Positions 51,649-61,312 of a stretch of 64,000 nt of DNA are shown here, one piece after another. Position 1 is the stretch's first letter. Each line of letters opens with the position of its first letter. A program made the position numbers and the translations under genes. The notes under the pieces are model-generated. The model made no database searches and had not been told where the DNA came from. It saw only the letters and a program-made list of their open reading frames with translations. The stretch comes from Bacteroidota bacterium (GTDB lineage: Bacteria > Bacteroidota > Bacteroidia > JABDFU01), in NCBI GenBank assembly GCA_016183775.1, contig JACPDY010000023.1:89597-153596 (forward strand), given 5' to 3'.

Positions 51649-51689
51649 ATTATGTTGTTTTTTTACGGGTACTTGTTAACTTACATAAA

Positions 51690-52655
51690 CTAAAACGATG
51701 GGCAACTTATTGTTCTGAATTTTTTCTTTTTAGGCTTACATGCAAACTGCAAGGTCATAGACGCCTCATGTGAACCGGCTGTTATATTAGTGAGTTTTGA
51801 AACGGTAAGGTCATAACTATAACCAAACTTAAACACATCTTTCTGGAACCCTAAAAGCGCAATGAAGGAATCCTGATTACGATACCACAAACCACCTACT
51901 ACAGGACCTTTATTAAGGTAAATACCCAACAGAATTTGCTGGAAATCCTGCTGTTTCATGTATAATATATTCGGGGAAATTGAAGTTTCGGCATCTTTGG
52001 CAATGTCCAGTGGAATTACCGCACCGGCATGAGCTGTTATTTTCATGGGTAACGGGCTTGGACCCGCAACCAGCGCTTCATCGGGTGTTGTTAAGTGGTG
52101 GACAGCAAAACCAAAAAAGTAACGTTTACTATATCCAAGCATTCCGGCCGATATATCAAGGTAAGAACGTTTACCAATATAATTTGTTTCGAGAGTATTG
52201 AAAACAAACCCACGCTTAGGGTCTATCTGATCTCCGAATGTGAGTTTGCTCCAATCAACACTCACCTGAGCATAGGTTGCCTGGAAACCCATTTTAACTG
52301 AAAATTCTCGCGTAATGTTTAGTTGATAGGAATATATTCCGCTCAGCCATGTTCTTTTTAAAATTCCACCCGCTCCTGCAACGTCATTCATCGCCATAAG
52401 CCCTATCCCACCTGAAAGCGCATCAATATGCTGATCGTAAGAAGCATGATAAGTAACATAAGTTCCTGAAATACCGGGCCACTGATTGCGATAATTTAAA
52501 ATAAACCTCGGACAACGGGATGTACCCGCAAACGCGGGGTTAAGATATAACGGATTAGCATAAAATTGAGTGAACTCCGGATCCTGGGCAAATGCTTCTT
52601 CACCACATACCAGTGAAAGCAATAAGACCATTGAAAATGTAATTCGTTTTAACAT
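51690..52655 (-). CDS. PorP/SprF-family outer-membrane protein
   Basis: The ATG at 52655 is used; the codon two residues upstream is TTG. Signal peptide (KRITFSMVLLLSLVCGEEAF then AQ), then DPEFTQFYANPLYLNPAFAG, the hallmark of PorP/SprF, NYRNQWPGISGTYVTYHASY and a 14-strand-like barrel (YFFGFAVHHLTTP, GGLWYRNQDSFIALLGFQ). 321 aa. PorP/SprF proteins anchor or help secrete T9SS cargo such as SprB adhesins. It lies 41 bp upstream of gldJ, same strand; which cargo it serves is unknown. Confidence 0.9.
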   Translation of the reverse strand: MLKRITFSMVLLLSLVCGEEAFAQDPEFTQFYANPLYLNPAFAGTSRCPRFILNYRNQWPGISGTYVTYHASYDQHIDALSGGIGLMAMNDVAGAGGILKRTWLSGIYSYQLNITREFSVKMGFQATYAQVSVDWSKLTFGDQIDPKRGFVFNTLETNYIGKRSYLDISAGMLGYSKRYFFGFAVHHLTTPDEALVAGPSPLPMKITAHAGAVIPLDIAKDAETSISPNILYMKQQDFQQILLGIYLNKGPVVGGLWYRNQDSFIALLGFQKDVFKFGYSYDLTVSKLTNITAGSHEASMTLQFACKPKKKKFRTISCPSF

Positions 52656-53131
52656 GAGCAATAGAGTTTTGTTATTGTGAATTTAACGCTGACCGGTCAC
52701 GCTTCGTTACAAAACTTCCCCTCTTTAATTCTTATTAATTATCAACTTATGCAATAAACCAAAAATAACTAAGTTATCAACACGGACTTAACACACAAAA
52801 CCAAACAACGATAAACACAAATATAATAAAATAATTTTGAAGTCCTGTATACAACCAACAAATAAATAATTAGCTAATTATTAGCTTGTTACATATAATG
52901 ATAAAGAAAACTTACAATTTCAATACACCCGTGAATAATTGAACCCGAACAGACAATTTATTGCCAAAAAATAATTTAAATTATTGTTAATCAATGAGAT
53001 AAATGACTATATGTTAATGCAAAATAAAATAATCTTTGAAAAGCATTATGAGTTAGTCTGTAAAAAGTATAAAAATGCCCTGGAATATAGATTTAAGCAA
53101 CTATATTCGTTACATTAAATGATTTAGAAAA
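52656..53131. promoter_or_regulatory. Divergent T9SS promoter region with 18-bp palindrome
   Basis: 476 bp, very AT-rich, no reading frame of note. AATAATTAGCTAATTATT at 52865-52882 is a perfect 18-bp palindrome near the middle. TATATTCG at 53100-53107 is a -7-like match before porU. This spacer drives porP-gldJ one way and porU-porV the other, so the palindrome is a candidate operator for shared control. Confidence 0.45.
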
Positions 53132-56100
53132 ATGAGATTATTATTCGTTTTTATATTGTTTTTGAGTTATTCTATTGCTTTTTCAGGTAGTACTTCTCCT
53201 CAGGACCGAAAAATTGCGTGGGAAGCCATACAAGTAAATAAATTCTCGGAGAATGAAAGTAATCGCTTCCTGTCGTTTAAGGGTGCTGTATACAATTCAA
53301 ACCATTTGCCCGAATATTTTGAACGCATAAAGTTGCCGGACGGTACAGCTCATGTAGGGGCTGAGCTATCGAATGCCGTTTATGAAGAATTGAGCAGCGA
53401 GGAAATTGAATTGGTGTCGATCAGCAACAATGAAATTAAGCCAAACGTGGCAATTGCTTACGACAGGAAAGTACCATATGCACTGATACGTTTTATACCC
53501 ATTCGCAAAAACCCATCATCTGGTAAATATGAAAAATTAGTTTCGTTTAAGCTGCAGTTAAGCACAAGTTCAAACAATACAACAGCGAATGCAACAGCAA
53601 AATCATATTCACCGGATCAAAAAATTTATGCTTCAAACTCAGTACTTGCAACCGGCAAATGGTTCAGAATAGGACTGACACGTGACGGTGTCTATAAACT
53701 AACTTATGATTTTTTGAAAAATGCAGGACTGGATGTAACTACCATTGATCCGCGCAACATTCGTATTTATGGAAACGGAGGCGGTCAATTGCCCTTCGCT
53801 AATGCCATATACAGAAAAGATGATCTTGCCGAGAACGCGATCGAGGTAACAGGCGAAAGCGACGGAAAACTTGACTCTGCCGACTACATTTTATTTTACG
53901 GTCAGGGCCCTAACCGATGGAATTACAAACCCGGATTTTGTCCCGCCTTTCAGCACAATAAGAATTTATATTCTGATACTACCTATTATTTTATTACAGC
54001 CGACCTTGGAGGCGGAAAACGAATAACCCCGCAATCCTCATTATCATCTTCAACCGACAATGTTACATCCTTTGACGATTATGCTTTCACCGAAGATGAT
54101 GCGACTAACCTGATCAAATCCGGACGGGAGTGGTATGGCTTTAACTTTGATATCCTCACTACATTTAATGTCGCTTACAACTTTCCCAATATGGATACTT
54201 CAACTCCGGCGGTTGTCAAGGCGGACCTGATAAGCCGCTGCAGCAACAATAGCACCTATCTTGTAACCTGCGGTTCTGCCTCACAAACCCTGACTGCTCC
54301 TTCAGTGCCTGTGAGCCTTTATTATGGCGACTATGCCGCAGCCGGAAGCACTTGCCTCAGCGTCAACAGCCCATCTTCCCCCCTTAATGTTACTACAACC
54401 AAACAAACAGCTGATGCCGTGGGATGGATGAATTACATTGAAGTGAATGTTCGAAGGATATTAAGCATGACCGGCAATCAAATGCAATTCCGCGATTCAA
54501 AATCGGTTGGCGCCGGTAAAGTAGCTCAATTCAATTTATCGAGTTTTGATAATTTACAGATATGGGAAGTCACCGACCCAACCAATGTCAAACTTCAGTC
54601 TGCAGCAAACAGCGGAGGTGTTTTTCAATTTACTTTGGCTTCCGATTCCTTGCGCGAGTTCATTGCCTTTAATGGAAATAGTTTTTATACCCCAACCGCA
54701 ATTGGGGTGGTACCTAACCAGGATCTGCATAGTCTTCCGCAATCCGACCTTGTTATTGTTTCACATCCCTTGTTTTTCAATGAAGCTCTTGCACTTGCGG
54801 ATCACCATCGCACCAACGACAACATGAGTGTTGTGGTTGTAACTCCCCAGCAGATATACAATGAATTTTCTTCCGGCGCACAGGATGTATCGGCCATCCG
54901 TGATTTTATGAAAATGTTCTACGACAGATCAACCGGCTATACCGACCTGCCTAAATATTTATTGCTTTTCGGTGACGGATCGTATGATAACAAATTTCGC
55001 CTTTTAAACAATTCCAACTTTATTCCGACCTATCAATCCGACAATTCGCATGACCCGACCGGATCATATGTATCAGACGATTTTTATGGCTTACTCGATA
55101 ATAACGAAGGGACCTGGTCCGAAACATCGACAGATCTCATTGACATTGGCGTTGGCCGCCTTCCTGCAAAAAGTGTAAAGGAAGCCCGGGATATGCTCAA
55201 TAAAATAATTTTATATTCAAGCAAGGCGCCTGCAACAGCCGGGCAGGGAGCCGCCTGCAACAACCTTGAAAACACTTCTGCCTATGGCGACTGGCGTAAT
55301 ATGATCTGCTTTATAGGAGACGATGAGGACAACAACACGCATGAAAGCCAGGCTGACCAGATGGCTACAGTTGTCAATACCAATTACAAAAACTACAACA
55401 TTGACAAAGTTTATTTCGATGCCACTGCACAGCAGGCCACCCCGGGAGGGAACCGCTACCCTGACGCTACTGATGCCATCAACAAACGCGTATCCAAAGG
55501 AGCCCTTATTATGAATTATACCGGCCATGGAGGAGAAATTGGTTTATCACACGAAAGGGTAGTTGAAATTAGCACTATTGAAAACTGGGAAAACCTCTAT
55601 CGATTGCCATTGTTTGTTACCGCCACCTGCGAGTTCAGCCGCTTTGACAATCCGGCATTAACATCGGCAGGCGAAATTGTTTTACTGAACCCTAAAGGCG
55701 GAGGGATAGGGTTATTAACCACGGTACGGTTGGTTTATTCATCGCCTAACTTCACCCTGAATATGAATTTTTATGCTCACGCTTTTGACACCTTACCCGA
55801 CGGACAAAAAGCCCGGATCGGCGACCTGTTTCGCCTCACAAAAGTTGCAAGCGGCCCCAATGTAAATAACCGCAATTTTACATTGCTTGGAGATCCCGCC
55901 CTTCGTTTGTCTTATCCTAAGTATAATGTGGTCACTGACAGTATAAATGGAAAGAAATTGATAGCTGCCGTTGATACGCTAAAAGCGTTGAGCACGTTTA
56001 CTGTACACGGGCATCTCACCGACAAATACGGCGACACATTGGATTCATTTAATGGGGTCATTTATCCTACAGTGTATGATAAGCCTGTAAGTATAACCAC

Positions 56101-57007
56101 TTTGTCAAATGATGGAACCACAGCAAGTCCTCCATTTACATTTAAACTGCAAAAAAATATATTATATAAAGGCAAAATAAGTGTTACCAACGGGTTGTTC
56201 AGTTTCACATTTGTTGTTCCCAAAGATATTGCCTACCAATATGGTATCGGACGCATAAGCTATTATGCCGAAAACGGAGTTGATGACGCGAACGGTTATT
56301 GTGAAAATTTTTATATCGGCGGCTCATCGCTGACTGCAGCTACTGACGCTGCCGGGCCGGAAGTTAGATTATATATGAACGATACTAAATTCGTTTTGGG
56401 AGGTACCACCAACGAGAACCCCCTGCTCTATGCTATTGTAAAAGACACCAGCGGAATCAATACAGTTGGAAATGGTATCGGGCACGACCTCGTTGCAACA
56501 CTTGACGGGAACAATGAAAAGATCGCTGTGCTCAACGATTATTACCAAAGCGATCTGAACAGTTACAAAAGCGGAATTATTCGCTATCCTTATCGTAACC
56601 TCAGTGAAGGAAAACACACTCTCGCGCTTAAAGTATGGGATATATACAACAATTCAACCATGGTGAATACAGAGTTTGTTGTTGCTGAAACCGCAAAACT
56701 TGCACTTAAACACGTTCTTAATTTCCCCAACCCTTTTACCACGAAAACATCCTTTTACTTTGAACACAACAGGTGTTGCGAACAACTGGATGTGCAAATA
56801 CAAATATTTACCATTACCGGGAAAGTTGTGAAAAGCATCAATGCAAGGGTTACCACTGAAGGTTTTCGCTCGGATGCTATTGTTTGGGACGGGAAAGATG
56901 ATTTTGGTGACAATATAGGCAGAGGAGTTTACGTTTATCGGATGAAGATCCGATCCGATGATGGCAGTATAGCCGACAAGTATGAAAAACTGGTAATCTT
57001 AAATTAA
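53132..57007 (+). CDS. porU: Type IX secretion sortase PorU
   Basis: Surface cysteine peptidase (gingipain-like, family C25) that removes the C-terminal sorting domain of T9SS cargo. 1291 aa with signal peptide (LLFVFILFLSYSIAFSG), N-terminal domain, catalytic domain with H799 in NYTGHGGEIGLSHERV and C833 in VTATCEFSRFDNP, GDPALRLSYPKYNVV after it, and a C-terminal FlgD-like/sorting domain (VLNFPNPFTTKTSFYFEHN, VWDGKDDFGDNIGRGVYVYR). Followed 25 bp later by porV, its membrane partner. Confidence 0.95.
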   Translation: MRLLFVFILFLSYSIAFSGSTSPQDRKIAWEAIQVNKFSENESNRFLSFKGAVYNSNHLPEYFERIKLPDGTAHVGAELSNAVYEELSSEEIELVSISNNEIKPNVAIAYDRKVPYALIRFIPIRKNPSSGKYEKLVSFKLQLSTSSNNTTANATAKSYSPDQKIYASNSVLATGKWFRIGLTRDGVYKLTYDFLKNAGLDVTTIDPRNIRIYGNGGGQLPFANAIYRKDDLAENAIEVTGESDGKLDSADYILFYGQGPNRWNYKPGFCPAFQHNKNLYSDTTYYFITADLGGGKRITPQSSLSSSTDNVTSFDDYAFTEDDATNLIKSGREWYGFNFDILTTFNVAYNFPNMDTSTPAVVKADLISRCSNNSTYLVTCGSASQTLTAPSVPVSLYYGDYAAAGSTCLSVNSPSSPLNVTTTKQTADAVGWMNYIEVNVRRILSMTGNQMQFRDSKSVGAGKVAQFNLSSFDNLQIWEVTDPTNVKLQSAANSGGVFQFTLASDSLREFIAFNGNSFYTPTAIGVVPNQDLHSLPQSDLVIVSHPLFFNEALALADHHRTNDNMSVVVVTPQQIYNEFSSGAQDVSAIRDFMKMFYDRSTGYTDLPKYLLLFGDGSYDNKFRLLNNSNFIPTYQSDNSHDPTGSYVSDDFYGLLDNNEGTWSETSTDLIDIGVGRLPAKSVKEARDMLNKIILYSSKAPATAGQGAACNNLENTSAYGDWRNMICFIGDDEDNNTHESQADQMATVVNTNYKNYNIDKVYFDATAQQATPGGNRYPDATDAINKRVSKGALIMNYTGHGGEIGLSHERVVEISTIENWENLYRLPLFVTATCEFSRFDNPALTSAGEIVLLNPKGGGIGLLTTVRLVYSSPNFTLNMNFYAHAFDTLPDGQKARIGDLFRLTKVASGPNVNNRNFTLLGDPALRLSYPKYNVVTDSINGKKLIAAVDTLKALSTFTVHGHLTDKYGDTLDSFNGVIYPTVYDKPVSITTLSNDGTTASPPFTFKLQKNILYKGKISVTNGLFSFTFVVPKDIAYQYGIGRISYYAENGVDDANGYCENFYIGGSSLTAATDAAGPEVRLYMNDTKFVLGGTTNENPLLYAIVKDTSGINTVGNGIGHDLVATLDGNNEKIAVLNDYYQSDLNSYKSGIIRYPYRNLSEGKHTLALKVWDIYNNSTMVNTEFVVAETAKLALKHVLNFPNPFTTKTSFYFEHNRCCEQLDVQIQIFTITGKVVKSINARVTTEGFRSDAIVWDGKDDFGDNIGRGVYVYRMKIRSDDGSIADKYEKLVILN

Positions 57008-57032
57008 TTTTTTACATTAGTGGTCCGGAAAA

Positions 57033-58298
57033 ATGAACATACTTATTAAATATTCCTTTTTTACACTATCAGTTTTTTTAACTGCTGGAAGTATTCTAAC
57101 CGGAAACAGCTCATCTTTTGCGCAGCAAAAGAATTTAACCACCAATCAAATTACCGGAGGTATAAACACCATTACAACCGCTGTTCCCTTTTTACTTATA
57201 ACCCCTGACTCACGTGCGGGAGGAATGGGAGATGCAGGCGTAGCCACAAGCGCTGATGCCAACTCAATTCATTGGAATGCATCGAAACTCGCTTTTGTTG
57301 ATAAAAAAATGGGTTTTGCCGTTTCTTATACTCCCTGGTTAAGGACGCTTGTGCCCGATATTAATCTGGCTTACCTGTCGGGTTATTACAAAGCGAAGAA
57401 AGACCAGATTTTCGCGGGTTCACTGCGCTATTTTTCGTTGGGTGATATTACATTCACTGATGTTGTGGGCAATACGATAGGTCAGTTCCGGCCAAATGAG
57501 TTTTCTCTGGATGCGGCTTATGCCCGTAAGTTATCGAAGGAGCTATCAGGAGGAATGACTGTACGTTACATTTACTCCAACTTAACCAATGGCGTTGATG
57601 TATTGGGGGCTGCCACACATGCAGGTAAATCAGTAGCCGTTGATATTTCGGCAACTTACCGTAAAGATGACCTAAAGCTCGGTGATAAAAAAAGTATACT
57701 TTCTGTTGGCATGAACATTTCCAATATTGGCGCTAAGATCTCTTATTCCAGCAGCGCAAAACGCGATTTCCTTCCGATCAATATGCGATTGGGAACCGCA
57801 CTTACTGTAAACCTGGATGATTATAATTCTATTGCGTTTGCGTTCGACTTCAATAAATTATTAGTGCCTACTCCACCCGTTTATAAAACCGACTCCAGTG
57901 GCGGCCCTTTATATGATGCAGGAGGTAACAGGCAGATCCTTGCGGGGCAGGACCCGAACCGCAGTGTTCCAAGCGCTATGTTCAGTTCGTTTGGTGACGC
58001 ACCGGGAGGCTTCAAGGAAGAATTAAAAGAAATCAATTATGCTACCGGTATTGAATATTGGTACGACAAGCAATTTGCGGTTCGTATAGGATATTTCTAT
58101 GAAGATGCCACCAAAGGAAACCGTCAATTTTTTACGCTGGGTGCCGGCGTTAAATATAATGTATTCGGCCTTGACTTCGCTTACCTTATTCCCACTCAAC
58201 AACGCAATCCCCTTGAGAATACCCTGCGCTTTACCTTATTCTTCGACTTCGATGCTTTCAAATCGCAGAATGATGATTCCTCAAAAACAGCACAATAG
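57033..58298 (+). CDS. porV: Type IX secretion outer-membrane protein PorV (LptO)
   Basis: 421 aa, FadL-like barrel. Signal peptide (TLSVFLTAGSILTGNSSSFA then Q), the PorV motif LLITPDSRAGGMGDAGVATS and ADANSIHWNASKLAFVDKKM, then alternating strands and a C-terminal strand (ENTLRFTLFFDFDAF). PorV takes cargo from the translocon to the PorU attachment complex. The porU-porV order and 25-bp spacing are the typical operon. Confidence 0.95.
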   Translation: MNILIKYSFFTLSVFLTAGSILTGNSSSFAQQKNLTTNQITGGINTITTAVPFLLITPDSRAGGMGDAGVATSADANSIHWNASKLAFVDKKMGFAVSYTPWLRTLVPDINLAYLSGYYKAKKDQIFAGSLRYFSLGDITFTDVVGNTIGQFRPNEFSLDAAYARKLSKELSGGMTVRYIYSNLTNGVDVLGAATHAGKSVAVDISATYRKDDLKLGDKKSILSVGMNISNIGAKISYSSSAKRDFLPINMRLGTALTVNLDDYNSIAFAFDFNKLLVPTPPVYKTDSSGGPLYDAGGNRQILAGQDPNRSVPSAMFSSFGDAPGGFKEELKEINYATGIEYWYDKQFAVRIGYFYEDATKGNRQFFTLGAGVKYNVFGLDFAYLIPTQQRNPLENTLRFTLFFDFDAFKSQNDDSSKTAQ

Positions 58299-58386
58299 TC
58301 ACAGCGGATACCGGATAAAATCACCATCTCCCTTCATTTTTGCGCACTTGTATTTGCAGGCAATTTGTATATTCGTTTTTTATTCG

Positions 58387-58426
58387 CCTGCCTGCCGTTG
58401 CGCAAGCTAATGCCCAGCCAGGCAGG
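58387..58426 (+). repeat. CCTGCCTG...CAGGCAGG inverted repeat before ispF
   Basis: CCTGCCTG (58387-58394) and CAGGCAGG (58419-58426) are perfect complements with a 24-nt loop. The element ends 17 nt before the ispF ATG and belongs with the stems at 26689 and 43213. It causes an open frame upstream of ispF that should not be taken as coding. Confidence 0.65.
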
Positions 58427-58442
58427 TTATTCGTTTATAAAT

Positions 58443-58925
58443 ATGAAAACGAGGATTGGTTTTGGTTTTGATGTACACCAGCTTCATGAGGGGAAAGACC
58501 TTTGGGTGGGCGGAATAAAACTACAGCACAGCAAGGGTGCTGTTGGTCATTCAGATGCCGATGTATTGATCCATGCCATATGTGACGCGCTTCTTGGAGC
58601 TGCCAACCTGGGCGATATAGGCCAGCATTTTCCAAACACATCCGCTGAGTTTAAAAACATTGACAGTAAAGTGCTCTTAAAGCGGGTTGTCGCTCTTATA
58701 TCAGAAAAAAGTTACGCAATCGGCAACATTGATTCCACATTGACACTCGAAAAACCCAAAATAAATCCGAGTATTCCTGAAATGAAAAAAGTATTAGCAC
58801 AGGCAATGAGCATTTCGGAAGATCAGGTCTCGATCAAAGCCACCACTAATGAACAAATGGGGTATGTTGGACGCGAAGAAGGTATTTGCGCATATGCAGT
58901 AGTATTAATTGAAAAGAAACCATAG
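58443..58925 (+). CDS. ispF: 2-C-methyl-D-erythritol 2,4-cyclodiphosphate synthase
   Basis: MEP-pathway enzyme of isoprenoid synthesis. The ATG at 58443 puts the family N-terminus at once: MKTRIGFGFDVHQLHEG with D10 and H12 binding metal, then GHSDADVLIHAICDALLGAA (third metal His), DIGQHFPNT, NIDSTLTLEKPKI and the C-terminal KATTNEQMGYVGREEGICAY. 160 aa, exactly family size. It starts 5 bp before the next gene, so they may share a transcript. Confidence 0.95.
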   Translation: MKTRIGFGFDVHQLHEGKDLWVGGIKLQHSKGAVGHSDADVLIHAICDALLGAANLGDIGQHFPNTSAEFKNIDSKVLLKRVVALISEKSYAIGNIDSTLTLEKPKINPSIPEMKKVLAQAMSISEDQVSIKATTNEQMGYVGREEGICAYAVVLIEKKP

Positions 58926-58930
58926 TATTT

Positions 58931-59998
58931 ATGTCGAAATTTCACTCGCTAAAAGTTGTTGATGTTAAACAGGAAACCGCCGACTGCGTGTCGGTGGGTT
59001 TTGAAGTTCCACAAGCCTTAAAAAAAGAATTCAGTTACATCCAGGGACAATACCTTACACTACGTTTCAGGATAAACGGTGAAGAACTGCGCAGATCGTA
59101 TTCCATTTGTACATCGCCAATTGAACAGGACCTGCGTATTGCCGTAAAAAAAGTAGCCGGTGGGCGTGTATCAACTTATATCAACGATAAACTTAAAGCC
59201 GGTGATATGGTTGAAACAATGGTACCTGTGGGTAATTTTTTCACCCCCCTTAATCAATATAATAAAAAGGTATATAACCTGTTTGCGGCAGGAAGCGGCA
59301 TAACTCCCATACTATCTATACTTAAAACCACGTTGGCTTCTGAATTACAATCGACAGTGAACTTATTTTATGGCAACAGCAATGAAAATAAGATCATTTT
59401 TAAAAAAGAACTGGACAACCTCCAGGCCACATTTGGCGAACGACTTAAGATAGTTTACCTGTTCAGCCGGCCAAAAAATACCACGAGCGATCTGCATACT
59501 GGCCGCATGACAAAAGAAAAAATAAAAACACTGATCGGGAATTATGTGAATCTGTATCTTCTCAATGAGTTTTTTGTTTGCGGACCAACTGACGTGATGA
59601 CCAATACAAAAGAAGCGCTTGAATCACTGAAAGTTCCCAAAAAAAATATTCACCTTGAATATTTCGGAACTCCTCCTGATGCCGCAAAGGACAATGTAAG
59701 TCAAAGTCTTATTGTTCCGGCCGAAGTGACCATTATCTGTGATGGAGATGAGCGCGTGGTGTTTCTTGAACCACATCAGAATGTACTTGAAGCAGCACTT
59801 GAAGCCAATCTGGACGCGCCCTTTGCCTGCAGGGCCGGCTCATGCTGCACGTGCCGGGCAAAGGTGATTGAAGGCAAAGTGATCATGGATGTAAACTATG
59901 CCCTGCTTGATTCGGAAGTTGAGGAAGGTTATATACTGACCTGCCAGTCGCATGCAATAACACCAACACTGACGGTGGACTACGACCAGGGCAAGTAA
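58931..59998 (+). CDS. FAD/2Fe-2S NADPH-dependent oxidoreductase, PaaE-like
   Basis: 355 aa. Ferredoxin reductase part: QGQYLTLRFRINGEELRRSY (FAD), VPVGNFFTP, FAAGSGITPILSILKTTLAS (NAD(P)H), FFVCGPTDVMTNTKEAL. C-terminal plant-type 2Fe-2S domain with C300, C305, C308 (CRAGSCCTCRAKV) and C338 (LTCQSHA). This is the layout of PaaE, the reductase of the phenylacetyl-CoA epoxygenase, but no paaABCD genes are seen, so it may supply electrons to another oxygenase or desaturase. Converges with the acyl-CoA dehydrogenase gene. Confidence 0.88.
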   Translation: MSKFHSLKVVDVKQETADCVSVGFEVPQALKKEFSYIQGQYLTLRFRINGEELRRSYSICTSPIEQDLRIAVKKVAGGRVSTYINDKLKAGDMVETMVPVGNFFTPLNQYNKKVYNLFAAGSGITPILSILKTTLASELQSTVNLFYGNSNENKIIFKKELDNLQATFGERLKIVYLFSRPKNTTSDLHTGRMTKEKIKTLIGNYVNLYLLNEFFVCGPTDVMTNTKEALESLKVPKKNIHLEYFGTPPDAAKDNVSQSLIVPAEVTIICDGDERVVFLEPHQNVLEAALEANLDAPFACRAGSCCTCRAKVIEGKVIMDVNYALLDSEVEEGYILTCQSHAITPTLTVDYDQGK

Positions 59999-60007
59999 TC
60001 TTAAATA

Positions 60008-61147
60008 CTAGGCCAACACAGCACGGGAAATAACTATCTTCTGTACTTCGGAAGTACCCTCGTATATCTGTGTGATCTTCGCATCCCGCATAAGACGTTC
60101 AACATGATATTCCTTTACATAACCATAACCGCCATGTATCTGGACAGCCTCGGTTGTGGTTTCCATGGCAACCCGTGAGGCAAATAATTTTGCCATAGCG
60201 CTTGCAGTAGAGAAGTCAAGACCTTTGTCTTTGAGCCAGGCTGCCTTTATACAAAGCAGGCGGGCTGCATCAATTTCAGTTGCCATATCGGCCAGTTTAA
60301 ATTGAATGGCCTGATGCTGTGAAAGCGGTTTGCCAAATGCTTTTCTTTCCTTTGAATAGGCAAGTGCAAGTTCATACGCACCGCTGGCAATACCCAGAGC
60401 CTGAGCCGCGATCCCGATCCTGCCTCCGGAAAGAATTTTCATAGCGAATTTAAAACCAAAACCATCTTCTCCAATGCGGTTTGTTTTAGGAACTTTTACA
60501 TCGGTAAACATTAAAGAATGTGTATCCGAACCACGAATACCAAGTTTATCCTCTTTACGTCCCACCTGGAAACCGGGCATCCCCTTTTCTATGATCAGGG
60601 CGTTGATACCCCTGGATCCCTTTTCGGGATGGGTTTGTGCAAAAACGATGTAAACAGAAGCCGAACCACCATTGGTTATCCAATTTTTGGTGCCATTCAG
60701 CAAGTAATGATCACCCTTGTCTGTTGCAGTTGTTCGCTGTGATGTTGCGTCCGATCCGGCCTCAGGTTCTGACAGACAAAAGGCGCCGATAATTTCACCC
60801 TTTGCCAAGCGAACCAGATACTTCTGCTTTTGTTCTTCGGTCCCGTATTTTTCAAGTCCCCAGCACACCAATGAATTATTCACAGACATTACCACAGAGG
60901 CTGAAGCATCTACCTTTGATATCTCTTCCATGGCTAACACATAAGATATAGTATCCATGCCCCCTCCACCATATTTAGGGTCGACCATCATTCCCAAAAA
61001 ACCAAGCTCACCTAATTGCTTTATCTCTTCAGAGGGAAATTTCTGCAGGTTATCACGTTCAATAACGCCGGGTTTTAATACTTCATTTGCGAAATTGCGC
61101 GCTGCCTTTTGTACCGCTAATTGCTCTTCTGTTAATTCAAACACCAT
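60008..61147 (-). CDS. Acyl-CoA dehydrogenase
   Basis: FAD enzyme oxidising acyl-CoA to enoyl-CoA in beta-oxidation or branched amino-acid breakdown. 379 aa. Motifs: GAFCLSEPEAGSDATSQRTT (signature 1), NGTKNWITNGGSASVYIVFA, GGRIGIAAQALGIASGAYEL, QIHGGYGYVKEYHVERLMRD and the catalytic Glu E363 in IYEGTSEVQKIVISR. Closest in style to short-chain (butyryl) enzymes; the substrate cannot be fixed. Electrons would pass to an ETF not in the window. Confidence 0.94.
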   Translation of the reverse strand: MVFELTEEQLAVQKAARNFANEVLKPGVIERDNLQKFPSEEIKQLGELGFLGMMVDPKYGGGGMDTISYVLAMEEISKVDASASVVMSVNNSLVCWGLEKYGTEEQKQKYLVRLAKGEIIGAFCLSEPEAGSDATSQRTTATDKGDHYLLNGTKNWITNGGSASVYIVFAQTHPEKGSRGINALIIEKGMPGFQVGRKEDKLGIRGSDTHSLMFTDVKVPKTNRIGEDGFGFKFAMKILSGGRIGIAAQALGIASGAYELALAYSKERKAFGKPLSQHQAIQFKLADMATEIDAARLLCIKAAWLKDKGLDFSTASAMAKLFASRVAMETTTEAVQIHGGYGYVKEYHVERLMRDAKITQIYEGTSEVQKIVISRAVLA

Positions 61148-61229
61148 AATTCTTCGGTTAAATGATTAATACTTCTACTCCCCCGGGCATAATACCATCT
61201 ATGATTTCCTTCACACAAGTTGTTTTGAA

Positions 61230-61241
61230 ACCATATATGGT
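61230..61241. promoter_or_regulatory. 12-bp palindrome ACCATATATGGT between divergent genes
   Basis: A perfect palindrome 83 bp upstream of the acyl-CoA dehydrogenase ATG and 71 bp before anmK. AATACCAT at 61191-61198 and ATGGTATT at 61237-61244 form a wider inverted pair. A candidate operator; the regulator is unknown. Confidence 0.35.
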
Positions 61242-61312
61242 ATTATGAAAAACAAATTTAACTTTTTATGTCAAAAATCACTAATCTTGTTTATAGATTT
61301 ACGGCCACTTAA

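Noticed and set aside
58365..58442. N-terminal extension of ispF
   Set aside because: It is encoded by the CCTGCCTG inverted repeat; the ATG at 58443 gives the exact family N-terminus.
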